Below are positions 1-7,875 of a stretch of DNA of 64,000 nucleotides, piece after piece (within the stretch, counting starts at the first letter, position 1; each line of letters begins with the position of its first letter). Source of the stretch: Nostoc sp. FACHB-110 (GTDB lineage: Bacteria; Cyanobacteriota; Cyanobacteriia; Cyanobacteriales; Nostocaceae); the NCBI RefSeq assembly GCF_014697425.1, contig NZ_JACJRU010000039.1:1-64000 (forward strand). The letters run 5' to 3'. The position numbers and the translations under genes are program-made. The notes beneath the pieces were generated by a model that had not been told where the DNA came from, made no database searches, and worked only from the letters and a program-made list of their open reading frames with translations.

Positions 1-1
1 T

Positions 2-91
2 TCGAGTTCTGTCAAAGAGATTGTTGTAGTGACCCATGCTACGAAGCGGTCTATGATGACCAAGGTTGGGACGGTCTACTACTTCTCTTAA
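2..91 (+). pseudogene. Possible 3' remnant of an ABC transporter ATPase
   Basis: A reading frame open from the window edge ends in TAA at 89-91. It contains VVVTHATK followed by SMMTKVGTVYYF. This resembles the H-switch region of FHA/ABCG-type ABC ATPases, where a conserved VTHAT segment is followed by a stretch ending in a Val-Tyr-Tyr-like motif. The residues after it look shortened compared with what I know of the family, so it may be a degraded end or a true C-terminus. Only 29 codons are visible, so this is a weak call; chance similarity is possible. Confidence 0.22.
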
Positions 92-97
92 GATACA

Positions 98-172
98 AGG
101 TTGGGTGTAGCGATAGCGTAACCCAACAAAGTATGCGTGAATGTTGTGTTCCGTTCCTCCACCCAACCTACA
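98..172. repeat. Inverted-repeat element with GGTTGGGTG ends
   Basis: AGGTTGGGTG at 98-107 is the exact reverse complement of CACCCAACCT at 160-169. Inside it, TTGGGT at 101-106 also pairs with ACCCAA at 121-126 around a GTAGCGATAGCGTA core. Sequences of this kind (TTGGGTTACGCTATCGCTACACCCAA) are common dispersed intergenic repeats in Nostocales genomes. It sits just downstream of the alanine dehydrogenase gene on the opposite strand and could form a hairpin in its transcript. Confidence 0.5.
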
Positions 173-215
173 CCAGTCTAAGTTGTTGCCTTAACTGAAC
201 TGTATTGATGTTTAG

Positions 216-1307
216 CTAACTTACCAAATCAGGAAACACTTCTTGCACAGCCGGATGCACAAGGCGATGATTTTGCACATTCACACCTTTGGCTAAAGAT
301 GGGTTAACATCTAGGGCTTTGATGCCTAAATTTGCTAATTGGACAACATAAGGTAATGTGCTGTTGTTAAGGGCTTGAGCCGATGTCCAAGGCACTGCGC
401 CTGGCATATTGGGAACGCCATAATGCACTACGCCTTCTTCAAGGTAGACGGGGTTGGTATGGGAGGTGGCGTGTAAGGTTTCTACACAACCGCCTTGGTC
501 AACTGCAACATCTACAATTACTGACCCAGGCTGCATTTGTTTGACTAATTCGCGGGATACTAAAGTTGGCGCTCTGCGTCCCAAAACTAAAACAGCACCA
601 ATTAGTAAGTCAGCTTCTTTAACGGCAGCTTCTATATGGGCAGAGTTACTATAAAGTAATTCCACTCTCGAACCAAACAAAGTTTCTAAATAAGATAAAC
701 GTTCTACATTTACATCTAAAATCTGCACAATAGCACCCATCCCCACAGCAATTTTCGCTGCTTCTGTGCCGACTACACCGCCACCTAAAATCACAACTTT
801 ACCGGGTTTAACACCAGGTACACCACCTAAAAGGACTCCTCTACCGCCTTGCTGACGTTCTAAAAATCTCGCACCAAATTGCACTGATAGGCGACCTGCT
901 ATCACACTCATGGGTGTAAGTAGGGGTAGTCTGTTGGGCCCTGATTGTTCGACAGTTTCGTAGGCGATCGCACAAGTGCCACAATCAATTAGATGTTCGG
1001 TTAATTTGCGATCGGCTGCCAAATGCAAATATGTAAACAATATTTGCCCTTTTTGCAAAAATTTATATTCGCTGGATAAAGGTTCTTTGACTTTCACAAC
1101 TAATTCTCGATTCCAAGCGGCTTCATCTGTTGAAACAATTTCCGCCCCAGCACTGATGTAATCTGCATCTGTAAAACCAGCACCATGACCCGCTTGTGTT
1201 TGCACGAAAATGTGATGACCATTTTCGCTCAATACTCTCACGCTAGAAGGACTCAACCCGACTCGAAACTCTTGATCCTTCGTTTCTTTGGGAACGCCGA
1301 TTTCCAT
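216..1307 (-). CDS. ald: Alanine dehydrogenase
   Basis: Predicted NAD-dependent L-alanine dehydrogenase (L-alanine + NAD+ + H2O = pyruvate + NH4+ + NADH), 363 aa, the usual family length. The N-terminus has the family signature GVPKETKDQEFRVGLSP. The KVKEP segment (residues about 71-75) holds the substrate-binding lysine, and YLHLAAD (about 93-99) the catalytic histidine. The Rossmann motif VILGGGVVGTEAAKIA lies near residues 170-187, and the C-terminal domain has VPNMPGAVPWTSAQALNNSTLPY. The ATG at 1305-1307 is preceded by AGAGG at good spacing. In cyanobacteria the enzyme is linked to alanine catabolism and nitrogen metabolism, including in heterocysts. It is transcribed alone and divergently from the high-light-inducible gene upstream. 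Confidence 0.95.
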   Translation of the reverse strand: MEIGVPKETKDQEFRVGLSPSSVRVLSENGHHIFVQTQAGHGAGFTDADYISAGAEIVSTDEAAWNRELVVKVKEPLSSEYKFLQKGQILFTYLHLAADRKLTEHLIDCGTCAIAYETVEQSGPNRLPLLTPMSVIAGRLSVQFGARFLERQQGGRGVLLGGVPGVKPGKVVILGGGVVGTEAAKIAVGMGAIVQILDVNVERLSYLETLFGSRVELLYSNSAHIEAAVKEADLLIGAVLVLGRRAPTLVSRELVKQMQPGSVIVDVAVDQGGCVETLHATSHTNPVYLEEGVVHYGVPNMPGAVPWTSAQALNNSTLPYVVQLANLGIKALDVNPSLAKGVNVQNHRLVHPAVQEVFPDLVS

Positions 1308-1435
1308 ATAACGCCTCTGATGAATTTTTGGTTTAACTTAGCCTGCCAGTCTCAGGCTGACAGTTCCGTATTAGATATAGCTATCTACAACCTTAGTTTT
1401 CCCTTTCACGGTAGCAAAGCTAAAAAGTCTTACCC

Positions 1436-1492
1436 TTGACTATCGCCATAGTTGACTACAATATATAAAGAATAATTACAAATTGTTAAAAG
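1436..1492 (+). promoter_or_regulatory. Possible promoter and HLR1-like box upstream of hli
   Basis: TTGACT (about 1436-1441) is followed after about 15 bases by TACAAT, a plausible but short-spaced sigma-70-type promoter. Downstream, 1475-1492 reads ATTACAAATTGTTAAAAG, an imperfect direct repeat resembling HLR1. HLR1 is the RpaB-binding site known in front of high-light-inducible genes, with two (G/T)TTACA(A/T)(A/T) halves 2 bases apart; the second half deviates here (GTTAAAAG). The remainder of the 304-base gap between ald and hli shows nothing else I can name. Confidence 0.3.
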
Positions 1493-1611
1493 AGCCGTTG
1501 CACAGCTACATTTAAGAAGCTGCTGCTACATTTATCTGGCTCCAACCTTACACAAGTCTGGATGCAAGGTTATTACTTTTAAGTTCCGTTTGCCGAAAAG
1601 AGGTTTTGAAC

Positions 1612-1782
1612 ATGACACAAACACAACCAACAGTTACACCAAAGCTAGAAGACCCCAAATTTGGTTTTAATGAATATGCAGAACGCTTAAACGGTAGAGC
1701 AGCAATGATTGGCTTTGGCTTGATGGTAATCATTGAATACGTCACCAACCAAGGTGTACTATCTTGGCTTGGCTTGAAGTAG
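1612..1782 (+). CDS. hli: High-light-inducible protein (HLIP / small CAB-like)
   Basis: A 56-residue single-helix chlorophyll-binding protein. The motif ERLNGRAAMIGFGLMVIIEY (residues about 24-43) is the conserved HLIP/ELIP transmembrane helix. In it, the Glu of the ERLNGR segment and the Asn/Arg are the chlorophyll ligand and salt-bridge residues. The short polar N-terminus (MTQTQPTVTPKLEDPKFGFN) and the hydrophobic tail ending WLGLK fit the family. The ATG follows AGAGG by 8 bases. Known HLIPs sit in thylakoid membranes, bind chlorophyll and carotenoid, and protect photosystem assembly under strong light. The gene stands alone between ald (divergent) and a small hypothetical gene. The specific paralogue cannot be assigned. 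Confidence 0.92.
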   Translation: MTQTQPTVTPKLEDPKFGFNEYAERLNGRAAMIGFGLMVIIEYVTNQGVLSWLGLK

Positions 1783-2219
1783 TCACAATTTACTTACAAA
1801 AGTTATTTGTTGAAATTGAGTCCAGGGTGTAAGGAATCAATATTTTGCTGACTTACACCCCAAACCCCTAAATAATTGGGTTAATTGAGCAACATTACTC
1901 AGTTGTAAGCTAGTAATTAGAACCAGATTAACCAGTTGGCATACCCAGCTGGTTAAAACTGTATAAACAAAACTATCTGGGAATGTTTGCCGTCTATGAT
2001 TGTGATACAAACTAATTACGATGAGGCAAAAGTCAAGTCTGTTAGTAGGGTGTCAATGCTATCGTGGGTTGGCAAATATGTCAGAAGGTTAATTTTGCTA
2101 TTTCCTTACCTAATCTAGAAAATTGTAATATTTAGATGCTTTTTTCATAAAAGGCATCTAGTAGGTGAATTATTCTCGTTAAACTTACACCAAAGGTGAT
2201 TTGGATAAACCAAGCCGTG
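1783..2219. other. Intergenic stretch with two hairpins
   Basis: No gene seen. GGGTGTAAG (1825-1833) pairs with CTTACACCC (1852-1860), and TTAACCAG (1928-1935) pairs with CTGGTTAA (1949-1956). Neither is followed by a T-run, so they are not clear rho-independent terminators. The first could end or stabilise the hli transcript. Confidence 0.35.
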
Positions 2220-2516
2220 ATGAATGCTGCATTACCTCGTTTTTTGAAATCAGCCTACAGAAAAGATCCAATTATCAGTATTTTGATAACGATGGGTGTT
2301 GTGGATGCTGTGATTGGTGGATTCGATGATAGCTGGTCGTTGTTTGCTGTTGGTTTAGGAACAGCAGGTATCACCCTAGCCTGGAAGTTGTGGCGAATGC
2401 AGCAGCGTCGCCCCATCCTAGAAGAGGAACCTGTAGTACAACATTACCTACCACCTCGCTCATCTAGTTCTACGCTGCCGATATTGACTGTTGCCAAGAA
2501 AAAACCACCGCATTGA
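2220..2516 (+). CDS. Small hypothetical membrane protein
   Basis: About 98 residues from the ATG at 2220; a GTG at 2196 would add eight residues (106 aa). I do not recognise a family. Two hydrophobic stretches are visible: DPIISILITMGVVDAVIGG and WSLFAVGLGTAGITLAWKLW. They are followed by a basic, proline/serine-rich tail ending KKKPPH, so a two-helix membrane protein with a cytoplasmic tail is likely. Codon use and the compact hydrophobic design support a real gene. No convincing ribosome-binding site separates the two candidate starts. It lies between hli and the WD40 gene, all on the same strand, but the gaps on both sides are too long to imply an operon. Confidence 0.6.
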   Translation: MNAALPRFLKSAYRKDPIISILITMGVVDAVIGGFDDSWSLFAVGLGTAGITLAWKLWRMQQRRPILEEEPVVQHYLPPRSSSSTLPILTVAKKKPPH

Positions 2517-2610
2517 GAAGTGCTGAGTGCTGAGTTGAAAGTTGTAGAGACTCTACTTTATGTCCCTCCAACTGCCCATTGAAAAGTACTGAGTTGAAAG
2601 TGTTGAGTCA
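2517..2610. repeat. Degenerate AGTGCTGAGT-type simple repeats
   Basis: The intergenic segment contains AGTGCTGAGTGCTGAGTTGAAAGTTG and, about 50 bases later, AGTACTGAGTTGAAAGTGTTGAGT. These are short degenerate repeats of a kind often scattered between Nostoc genes. They carry no coding potential. Confidence 0.35.
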
Positions 2611-2662
2611 TAAATGTGAAAGTATACTGACTTAACTATTTAAATCTAGAGAGGGAAAATTT

Positions 2663-3754
2663 GTGAGGAGTGAGGGAAAAATTAGGGGCAGCTGGCGGCT
2701 GCGCCCATATATTGCTTTGGTATTTTTGGCAGTATTGACTATGCCTGCAAATATTGGGCAAGAGTTTGATAGTGGCACTGCTTATGCTGCAATTGAAGAA
2801 GTACCAGACTCCCAAGCTCAAACAAGTTTTACCAATCCTCAGCTACTTTATAGCTTGATGGCGCATCCTGGGACTGTGAAATCTTTAGCTTTTAGTCCCA
2901 ATGGCAAAGTTCTCTTTAGTGGTGGTGCGGAAAATGATGGGGTAATTAGGGTATGGAACCCCTATACTGGCAAAAAAGTAGCGAATATTCGCAAAGCCCA
3001 TCAAGCATCTGTTGAGTCTTTGGTAATTTCGCCCAATGGTTATACTTTAATTAGCTGTAGCACTGACCACACAATTAATCTGTGGAATTTAAAAAATAAC
3101 AACTTTAGTCGTTCTTTTGTCGGACACACTAGCAACGTATTATCTTTGGCAGTGTCTCCTGATAGTAAAGTGCTTGTGAGCGGTGCTTTAGACGGCATTC
3201 GGATTTGGGATTTGCTACAGCAGCGACCACTGGCAACTTTAGCAAAGTTTGATAATTCTATTTACACTTTGGCTATCAGTCCGGATGGTCAGATTGTCGC
3301 TAGTGGCGACAACAAAGGTGTAATTAAACTTTGGGATTTGAACGCAGGCAAATTAATCCGAGCTTTTCCAGCCCATTCCCAAACAATTACTGCTGTGGCG
3401 TTTACACCTGATGGAAGATTGATTAGTGCTAGCCGCGATCGCACCATTAAACTATGGAATATCCAATCAAATACTTTAGTCCGTATCCTCAAAGGACATA
3501 ATAACTGGATTAATGCGATCGCTCTTAACCCCAATGGTCAAATTCTTGCCAGTGCTGGTAGAGATGGCATTAAGTTATGGGATTTAACTACAGGTGAACT
3601 GTTATCTACACTTTACGGACACCATGATTGGGTCAGCGCGCTAGCTTTTAGTCCCGATGGGCAAATTTTAGCTAGTGGCGGCTATGATGGCAGAGTGAAT
3701 ATTTGGGGCAATCCGGCTCTGCTAGAACGCGCAGGAGTTAGGCGTAAACGCTAG
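2663..3754 (+). CDS. Secreted WD40 repeat protein
   Basis: A 363-residue protein of about seven WD40 repeats, enough for one closed beta-propeller. Repeat ends are seen as VIRVWNPYTG, TINLWNLKNN, GIRIWDLLQQ, VIKLWDLNAG, TIKLWNIQSN, GIKLWDLTTG and RVNIWG, each preceded by an SPDG/SPNG-type turn and an HxxxV segment. Residues about 15-45 form a signal peptide (LRPYIALVFLAVLTM, then a GTAYA cleavage-type site), so the propeller is probably periplasmic or exported. The GTG start at 2663 is chosen because GAGAGGG lies 7 bases upstream and it supplies the basic n-region. WD40 propellers are protein-interaction scaffolds; no enzymatic domain is present and the partner is unknown. It appears to be monocistronic. 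Confidence 0.88.
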   Translation: MRSEGKIRGSWRLRPYIALVFLAVLTMPANIGQEFDSGTAYAAIEEVPDSQAQTSFTNPQLLYSLMAHPGTVKSLAFSPNGKVLFSGGAENDGVIRVWNPYTGKKVANIRKAHQASVESLVISPNGYTLISCSTDHTINLWNLKNNNFSRSFVGHTSNVLSLAVSPDSKVLVSGALDGIRIWDLLQQRPLATLAKFDNSIYTLAISPDGQIVASGDNKGVIKLWDLNAGKLIRAFPAHSQTITAVAFTPDGRLISASRDRTIKLWNIQSNTLVRILKGHNNWINAIALNPNGQILASAGRDGIKLWDLTTGELLSTLYGHHDWVSALAFSPDGQILASGGYDGRVNIWGNPALLERAGVRRKR

Positions 3755-3975
3755 TTTTATCAAGCAAATCTCGGGTGTGGAAAATTCAACACTGCAAATC
3801 CTCTAAGAGCCAAGCGACTGAAGTCGCAGCTATACAACCAAACCCCCTGCTCCCTACTCCCTGCCTAGTGATAGTATATCTTTTGAGTTGGCAGTCCCTC
3901 AGAGGCTTTGGAACAATAAATAAATATGGTCATTCCGGTTAATAACCATTATTTTTAGTAATTTGTATTATTCAG

Positions 3976-4049
3976 GGCGAACGATGGGACTCGAACCCAC
4001 GGATGGTGGTACCACAAACCACTGCCTTAACCACTTGGCTACGCTCGCC
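3976..4049 (-). tRNA. tRNA-His (GTG anticodon)
   Basis: The reverse strand folds as a complete cloverleaf. The acceptor GGCGAGCG pairs with CGTTCGCC and includes the extra encoded G-1 opposite C73 that marks tRNA-His. The D arm is GCC...GGC. The anticodon stem GTGGT/ACCAC encloses the loop TTGTGGT with anticodon GTG, and the T arm is GTGGG/CCCAT with TTCGAGT. CCA is not encoded. The 221-base gap before it (from 3755) holds only a CCCTGCTCCCTACTCCCTGC-type low-complexity tract. Confidence 0.96.
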
Positions 4050-4179
4050 ATTCACTTATCCATTATTAATCATAGCATCTATTTAGTGATCGAGCAAGCA
4101 TTTTTTAGGAGGAACGGACTTTGTTCCTTTGTAGTCCTGGGATTCTAATTAAATATCTGACAATTGCGGTGAAACAATT

Positions 4180-4560
4180 ATGAGACTTGTAAGTATTATG
4201 GCATTGGCGATCGCCACAGGATTTGCTGTATTTGGCGTAGCAATGTCTAAAACCAATCCTACTCAAAACGAGTATGAAGAGTATGCTGTACAACAACTAA
4301 CACAATACTTAAAGACCGATGTTTGCAAAAAAACATCTAAGCTCATCGAAAATTTATTAAACTCAAGTTGTAGCAAAATGGTCGATTCTGCCAATCCCAG
4401 AATGCGAGAGGTCATTTCCAAAACCACAGATCGGCAAGATTTTATCTTATTTAGCGTGTACCGTACAGACTTAACTCTAGGTTCTTGGCTACCAGGTTAT
4501 AAATTTGAAACAGTGGGAGCTTTTCATAACTTTTATACTTACAGTGCCGAACAACAATAA
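4180..4560 (+). CDS. DUF4359 family protein
   Basis: A 126-residue protein with a signal-peptide-like N-terminus (MRLVSIMALAIATGFAVFGV). A conserved body follows: TNPTQNEYEEYAVQQLTQYL, a Cys-containing segment (DVCKK, then SSCSK), and the ending YKFETVGAFHNFYTYSAEQQ. I recognise this pattern as the cyanobacterial DUF4359 family, which has no known function. The two cysteines at about residues 49 and 64 could form a disulfide after export. It is transcribed toward sirB with about 110 bases between, so co-transcription is possible but not shown. Confidence 0.75.
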   Translation: MRLVSIMALAIATGFAVFGVAMSKTNPTQNEYEEYAVQQLTQYLKTDVCKKTSKLIENLLNSSCSKMVDSANPRMREVISKTTDRQDFILFSVYRTDLTLGSWLPGYKFETVGAFHNFYTYSAEQQ

Positions 4561-4672
4561 GCTAAAAAATTTTCGATTTTCGATTTTGAATTTACCTCAA
4601 ATAAATCTGGCAGCTTATACTATCAAAGAATTCTTGGTGAAAAATCAATAGTCAAAAGGTTTACATCTACCA

Positions 4673-5383
4673 ATGCCATCTGCGTATCTGCTGGTATCTC
4701 ACGGAAGCCGTGACCCACGGCCTGAAATTGCTTTGCAGCAATTAATAGATTTGATCAACAAAAGCCATAGCCAGGAAAAGCTGCTAGGTTTGGCTTATTT
4801 AGAAACACGTCCTGAACCTCTGCATATCCAAATTAAAGAATTTGCTCAAAGTGCTGTTGTAGCTGGATACGAAAGTTTAAAAATTATTCCGTTATTTTTG
4901 CTACCAGGCGTTCATGTCATGCAAGAAATCCCTGAAGAAGTAGCACTAGCAACACAAGCTATGGGTCAAGATATCAGCGTGGAATTATTACCATATTTAG
5001 GCAGTCAACCTAGTTTGGCAACTTTGCTGTCTCAGCAAATGGCTGAAATCGAAACCGAAGCCTGGATTTTATTAGCACATGGTAGTCGTCGTCCTGGCTT
5101 TCAACAACCAGTCGAAACCATAGCCGCAAATTTAGGTGCATTACCAGCTTATTGGTCAGTGTCTCCTAGTTTAGAAACCCAAGTAGAAGATTTGGTGGCT
5201 GCTGGTAAACAGAAAATTGCAATTTTGCCATATTTTTTATTCGCAGGCGGCATAACCGATGCGATCGCTCAGTTGACAGAAGAGCTAAAATTAAAATTCC
5301 CTGCTGTGACTTTCCAATTAGCTCAACCTTTGGGAGCAAGTGCAGAATTAGCTGATTTAATCTGGGATTTGATGAACAAATGA
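4673..5383 (+). CDS. sirB: Sirohydrochlorin chelatase (CbiX/SirB type)
   Basis: A 236-residue class II chelatase made of two CbiX-like halves. The first half carries SHGSRDPRPE (His at residue 9) and the downstream IIPLFLLPGVHVMQEIPEEV metal-site segment. The second half carries LLAHGSRRPGF and ILPYFLFAGGITDAI. The protein would insert Fe2+ into sirohydrochlorin to make siroheme, the cofactor of nitrite and sulfite reductases; a cobalt role in B12 synthesis is possible. The stop codon overlaps the start of cobA (ATGA), so the two are translationally coupled. The length fits a long, internally duplicated CbiX rather than the short SirB. The gene symbol is assigned by context. Confidence 0.85.
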   Translation: MPSAYLLVSHGSRDPRPEIALQQLIDLINKSHSQEKLLGLAYLETRPEPLHIQIKEFAQSAVVAGYESLKIIPLFLLPGVHVMQEIPEEVALATQAMGQDISVELLPYLGSQPSLATLLSQQMAEIETEAWILLAHGSRRPGFQQPVETIAANLGALPAYWSVSPSLETQVEDLVAAGKQKIAILPYFLFAGGITDAIAQLTEELKLKFPAVTFQLAQPLGASAELADLIWDLMNK

Positions 5384-6159
5384 ACTGCACAGAAAAACAA
5401 GGTCAAGAGAATTTGGGCAAAGTTTATTTAGTAGGTGCAGGGCCTGGCGATCCCGGACTGATGACGCTTAAAGGCAAAAGTTTGTTAGAGTGTGCCGACG
5501 TCGTTATTTATGATGCTTTAGTGAGTCCGGCGATTTTAGCAATGATTAATCCCCAAGCAGAACAAATCAATGCAGGTAAGCGGATGGGGAGACACTCACT
5601 TTTGCAAGATGAAACTACTCAGCTATTAATTGATAAAGCTCAAACTCATACCATTGTAGTGCGCCTCAAAGGCGGCGACCCGTTTATATTTGGTCGCGGT
5701 GGCGAAGAAATGTCAGAATTAGTTAATGCGGGGATTCCTGTAGAAGTTGTGCCAGGAATTACATCAGGAATTGCGGCTCCAGCCTATGCTGGCATACCTT
5801 TGACTCATAGATTGCATAGCTCATCAGTTACGTTTGTGACTGGGCATGAGTCGGCTGGTAAGTATAGACCGAAAGTAAATTGGCAAGCGATCGCCCACGG
5901 TTCAGAAACAATTGTAATTTATATGGGTGTTCACAATCTATCGCACATTATCGAAGAGTTAGCGGCGGCGGGTTTGAGTTTAGAAACACCAATTGCTTTA
6001 GTGCGTTGGGGTACAAGACCAGATCAAGAAGAATTGATTGGTCAGCTAGGGACAATTGTAGAGCAAGTTGAGCAAACTGGATTTGATGCCCCAGCGATCG
6101 CTGTTATTGGTTCGGTGGTGAAGATGCACGATATTTTATCTGGGTGTCGTCCAGTTTAA
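5380..6159 (+). CDS. cobA: Uroporphyrinogen-III C-methyltransferase
   Basis: SAM-dependent methyltransferase that converts uroporphyrinogen III to precorrin-2, the branch point to siroheme and cobalamin. It has 259 residues, typical for a stand-alone CobA/SUMT. Visible signatures are VYLVGAGPGDPGLMTLKG (residues about 15-32), VVRLKGGDPFIFGRGGEE (about 91-108), VPGITSGIAAPAYAGIPLTHR (about 123-143) and the C-terminal ALVRWGT. There is no fused CysG dehydrogenase/chelatase domain; the chelatase is the upstream overlapping gene and the dehydrogenase must lie elsewhere. The ATG at 5380 overlaps the sirB stop by four bases. Confidence 0.94.
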   Translation: MNCTEKQGQENLGKVYLVGAGPGDPGLMTLKGKSLLECADVVIYDALVSPAILAMINPQAEQINAGKRMGRHSLLQDETTQLLIDKAQTHTIVVRLKGGDPFIFGRGGEEMSELVNAGIPVEVVPGITSGIAAPAYAGIPLTHRLHSSSVTFVTGHESAGKYRPKVNWQAIAHGSETIVIYMGVHNLSHIIEELAAAGLSLETPIALVRWGTRPDQEELIGQLGTIVEQVEQTGFDAPAIAVIGSVVKMHDILSGCRPV

Positions 6160-6313
6160 CCGAATTTGAGATTTTAGATTGCTGATTTTGGATTAGGCTA
6201 ATACCAATTCACGAAAATACTGATACAAATCTATTGGTTTTTCTTTCTCCCTGCCCCCTGCTCCCTGCTCCCATACGACCCATTTTTATCAAACTTAAAG
6301 TGAAACGGTATAA
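6160..6313. repeat. Low-complexity CCCTGCTCC tract in intergenic DNA
   Basis: Between the convergent cobA and LpxB-like genes, about 6249-6272 reads CTGCCCCCTGCTCCCTGCTC, a purine/pyrimidine-biased tandem tract common between Nostoc genes. Nothing coding is seen. The rest of this 432-base gap is the MITE-like element at 6314-6532. Confidence 0.4.
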
Positions 6314-6532
6314 GAGGATGTTTTAAAAGTTTTGGGCGAATATAATTCGCTACTACACAAACAAAGTCCGCCTGCGCGGACTAATGAAAAATCAAGGGTT
6401 TTGAACCCACGAAGGTAGGTTTTGTCTGTGTAGCCAAGCCATTGCGTTGGGCGGGTTCCCCGACTTGAAGCAAATGGCGCGCGATTTCTAATCGCCAAGA
6501 AAAGTAATAAATTAGACTTTTCAAACAACCTC
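6314..6532. mobile_element. MITE-like element, 219 bp, TAA target duplication
   Basis: The left end GAGGATGTTTTAAAAGT and the right end (read in reverse complement GAGGTTGTTTGAAAAGT) are 17-bp terminal inverted repeats with two mismatches. Both sides are flanked by TAA (6311-6313 and 6533-6535). The body has no transposase. A nearly full-length homologous copy lies inverted at 26217-26433, and a shorter element with the same ends at 9903-10066. The 3-bp TNA-type duplication and GAG-starting ends fit what is known of the IS1031 group of the IS5 family; that parentage is inferred. Confidence 0.8.
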
Positions 6533-6591
6533 TAAGGGCGGGTTGATTTGGCTCATCATAACTTTGGAAGATGTTGATAAACCCACCCCTA

Positions 6592-7875
6592 TTATTCTTG
6601 CTTTTGAATTTCTTCATCGACAATCTGTGCTATTTTTTGGGCTGCACCGCTTTCGCCGCGAACGCTTCTTAGGTTAGTACGCATTTGTTCTAACTTTTCT
6701 GGATGCGCTAACAAATCTAATACCATTTCACCAACTTCTTGCGGTTGGAGTTTACCTACCAATTCAGGGACGATTTCTGCTTGCGCCCAGATATTCGGCC
6801 ATGCTAACAAGCCTTTACGTCTCAGAAATATCCAGTTAATTAATTTGGCAAACGTTGTCCCAACTCCCGGTAAATTAGCTAATAACCCTGGTAGACCATC
6901 CCAAGAACGCATAGCATCAAGCTGTTGGGTGGGTAGCAACACAATCATGGGTACACCTAAAGAACCTAGCTCGGCTGTGTTTGCACCCACTGTAGTTAAA
7001 CAGATACAACAATGGGATAAGATTCTGTAGGCAGGCGTTTCTCTCCACAATTCAACTGTTAACCCTGTGGTTGTTTTCAGGATATTTAGTTTAGAGGTTG
7101 ATTTTTCTTGATTCTCATCTGAAGAAATTAATTCAGCACCATTAAAGCTAAAAGTTTTCGTAAAGGGGTTTTTCTGGGGATTAGCAAAACTGGCTAAGGT
7201 TTGTGAATCCAAAGTTGGTGCAACAGGAATGACAAACTTGGTTTGTGGTATTTTGGCGTGAACATATTCAGCAATAGCGAGAGTTAAAGGAACTCCCTGA
7301 GTTAATTTTGCTGCTTTTGAGCCAGGGAGAATACCGATAGTTAGGGAGTTGGGAGTGGAAAGTTGGGAGTCGGGTGTGAGAAGTGATGTTTGTGCTTCTA
7401 GCATTAAGTCGCCAACGACTGTAAATTTATGGGCATATTTTGGCAAAACTTTTTCAGCAACTTTTGGCTTCATTACACCGAATCGGTCAATTAAGTTATG
7501 CCACCGGGCTTCCCATTCTGCGTAAACCACTGTGCGATATCTCAGTTTTTTGCCGATAATGATGGGAAAAATTTGATCACCACCGAGAAAAACTACTACA
7601 CCACGACTACTCCAATCCCAATCATCATGAGTTTTTCCCCAAACTAAAAATTGCCAAAAATACTCTGCTCCCTGAACTCTATCAACTTCTGGGTAAGAAA
7701 GGGCGATCGCAGTTTCTTTACCAGTCGCATTTGGACAAGGTGACAACACTACGGAAATTCTTACCTGTTCACGGGCATTACCCAGCTTTTCCCGCAATGC
7801 TGTCACCACTGGGCGCACCCAAGTTGTGATTTCCCCTGGGCCATTGGAGAGAATAAGAATATCGACTGGAGTCAT
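6592..7875 (-). CDS. LpxB-like (lipid-A-disaccharide synthase-related) glycosyltransferase
   Basis: A 427-residue GT-B fold protein. The N-terminal domain starts DILILSNGPGEITTWVRPVV, the substrate-side loop seen in the cyanobacterial LpxB-related family. The C-terminal nucleotide-sugar domain has TIGILPGSKAAKL (about residues 193-205) and the TTVGANTAELGSLGVPMIVL segment (about 311-330). Known LpxB joins UDP-diacylglucosamine and lipid X. These cyanobacterial relatives are only 'related', and the true substrate is uncertain. An odd serine/threonine/proline-rich insert (TPDSQLSTPNS, about residues 180-191) is encoded by a dispersed-repeat-like tract at about 7336-7385. The ATG at 7875 is chosen because the conserved N-terminus begins directly after it. 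It is convergent with cobA. Confidence 0.75.
   Translation of the reverse strand: MTPVDILILSNGPGEITTWVRPVVTALREKLGNAREQVRISVVLSPCPNATGKETAIALSYPEVDRVQGAEYFWQFLVWGKTHDDWDWSSRGVVVFLGGDQIFPIIIGKKLRYRTVVYAEWEARWHNLIDRFGVMKPKVAEKVLPKYAHKFTVVGDLMLEAQTSLLTPDSQLSTPNSLTIGILPGSKAAKLTQGVPLTLAIAEYVHAKIPQTKFVIPVAPTLDSQTLASFANPQKNPFTKTFSFNGAELISSDENQEKSTSKLNILKTTTGLTVELWRETPAYRILSHCCICLTTVGANTAELGSLGVPMIVLLPTQQLDAMRSWDGLPGLLANLPGVGTTFAKLINWIFLRRKGLLAWPNIWAQAEIVPELVGKLQPQEVGEMVLDLLAHPEKLEQMRTNLRSVRGESGAAQKIAQIVDEEIQKQE

Noticed and set aside
6380..6450. tRNA-like text (GGGTTTTGAACCCACG) inside the 6314-6532 element
   Set aside because: It resembles a T-arm, but no acceptor, D or anticodon arms can be built, and the same text recurs in the 26217 element, so it is an internal hairpin of the MITE.
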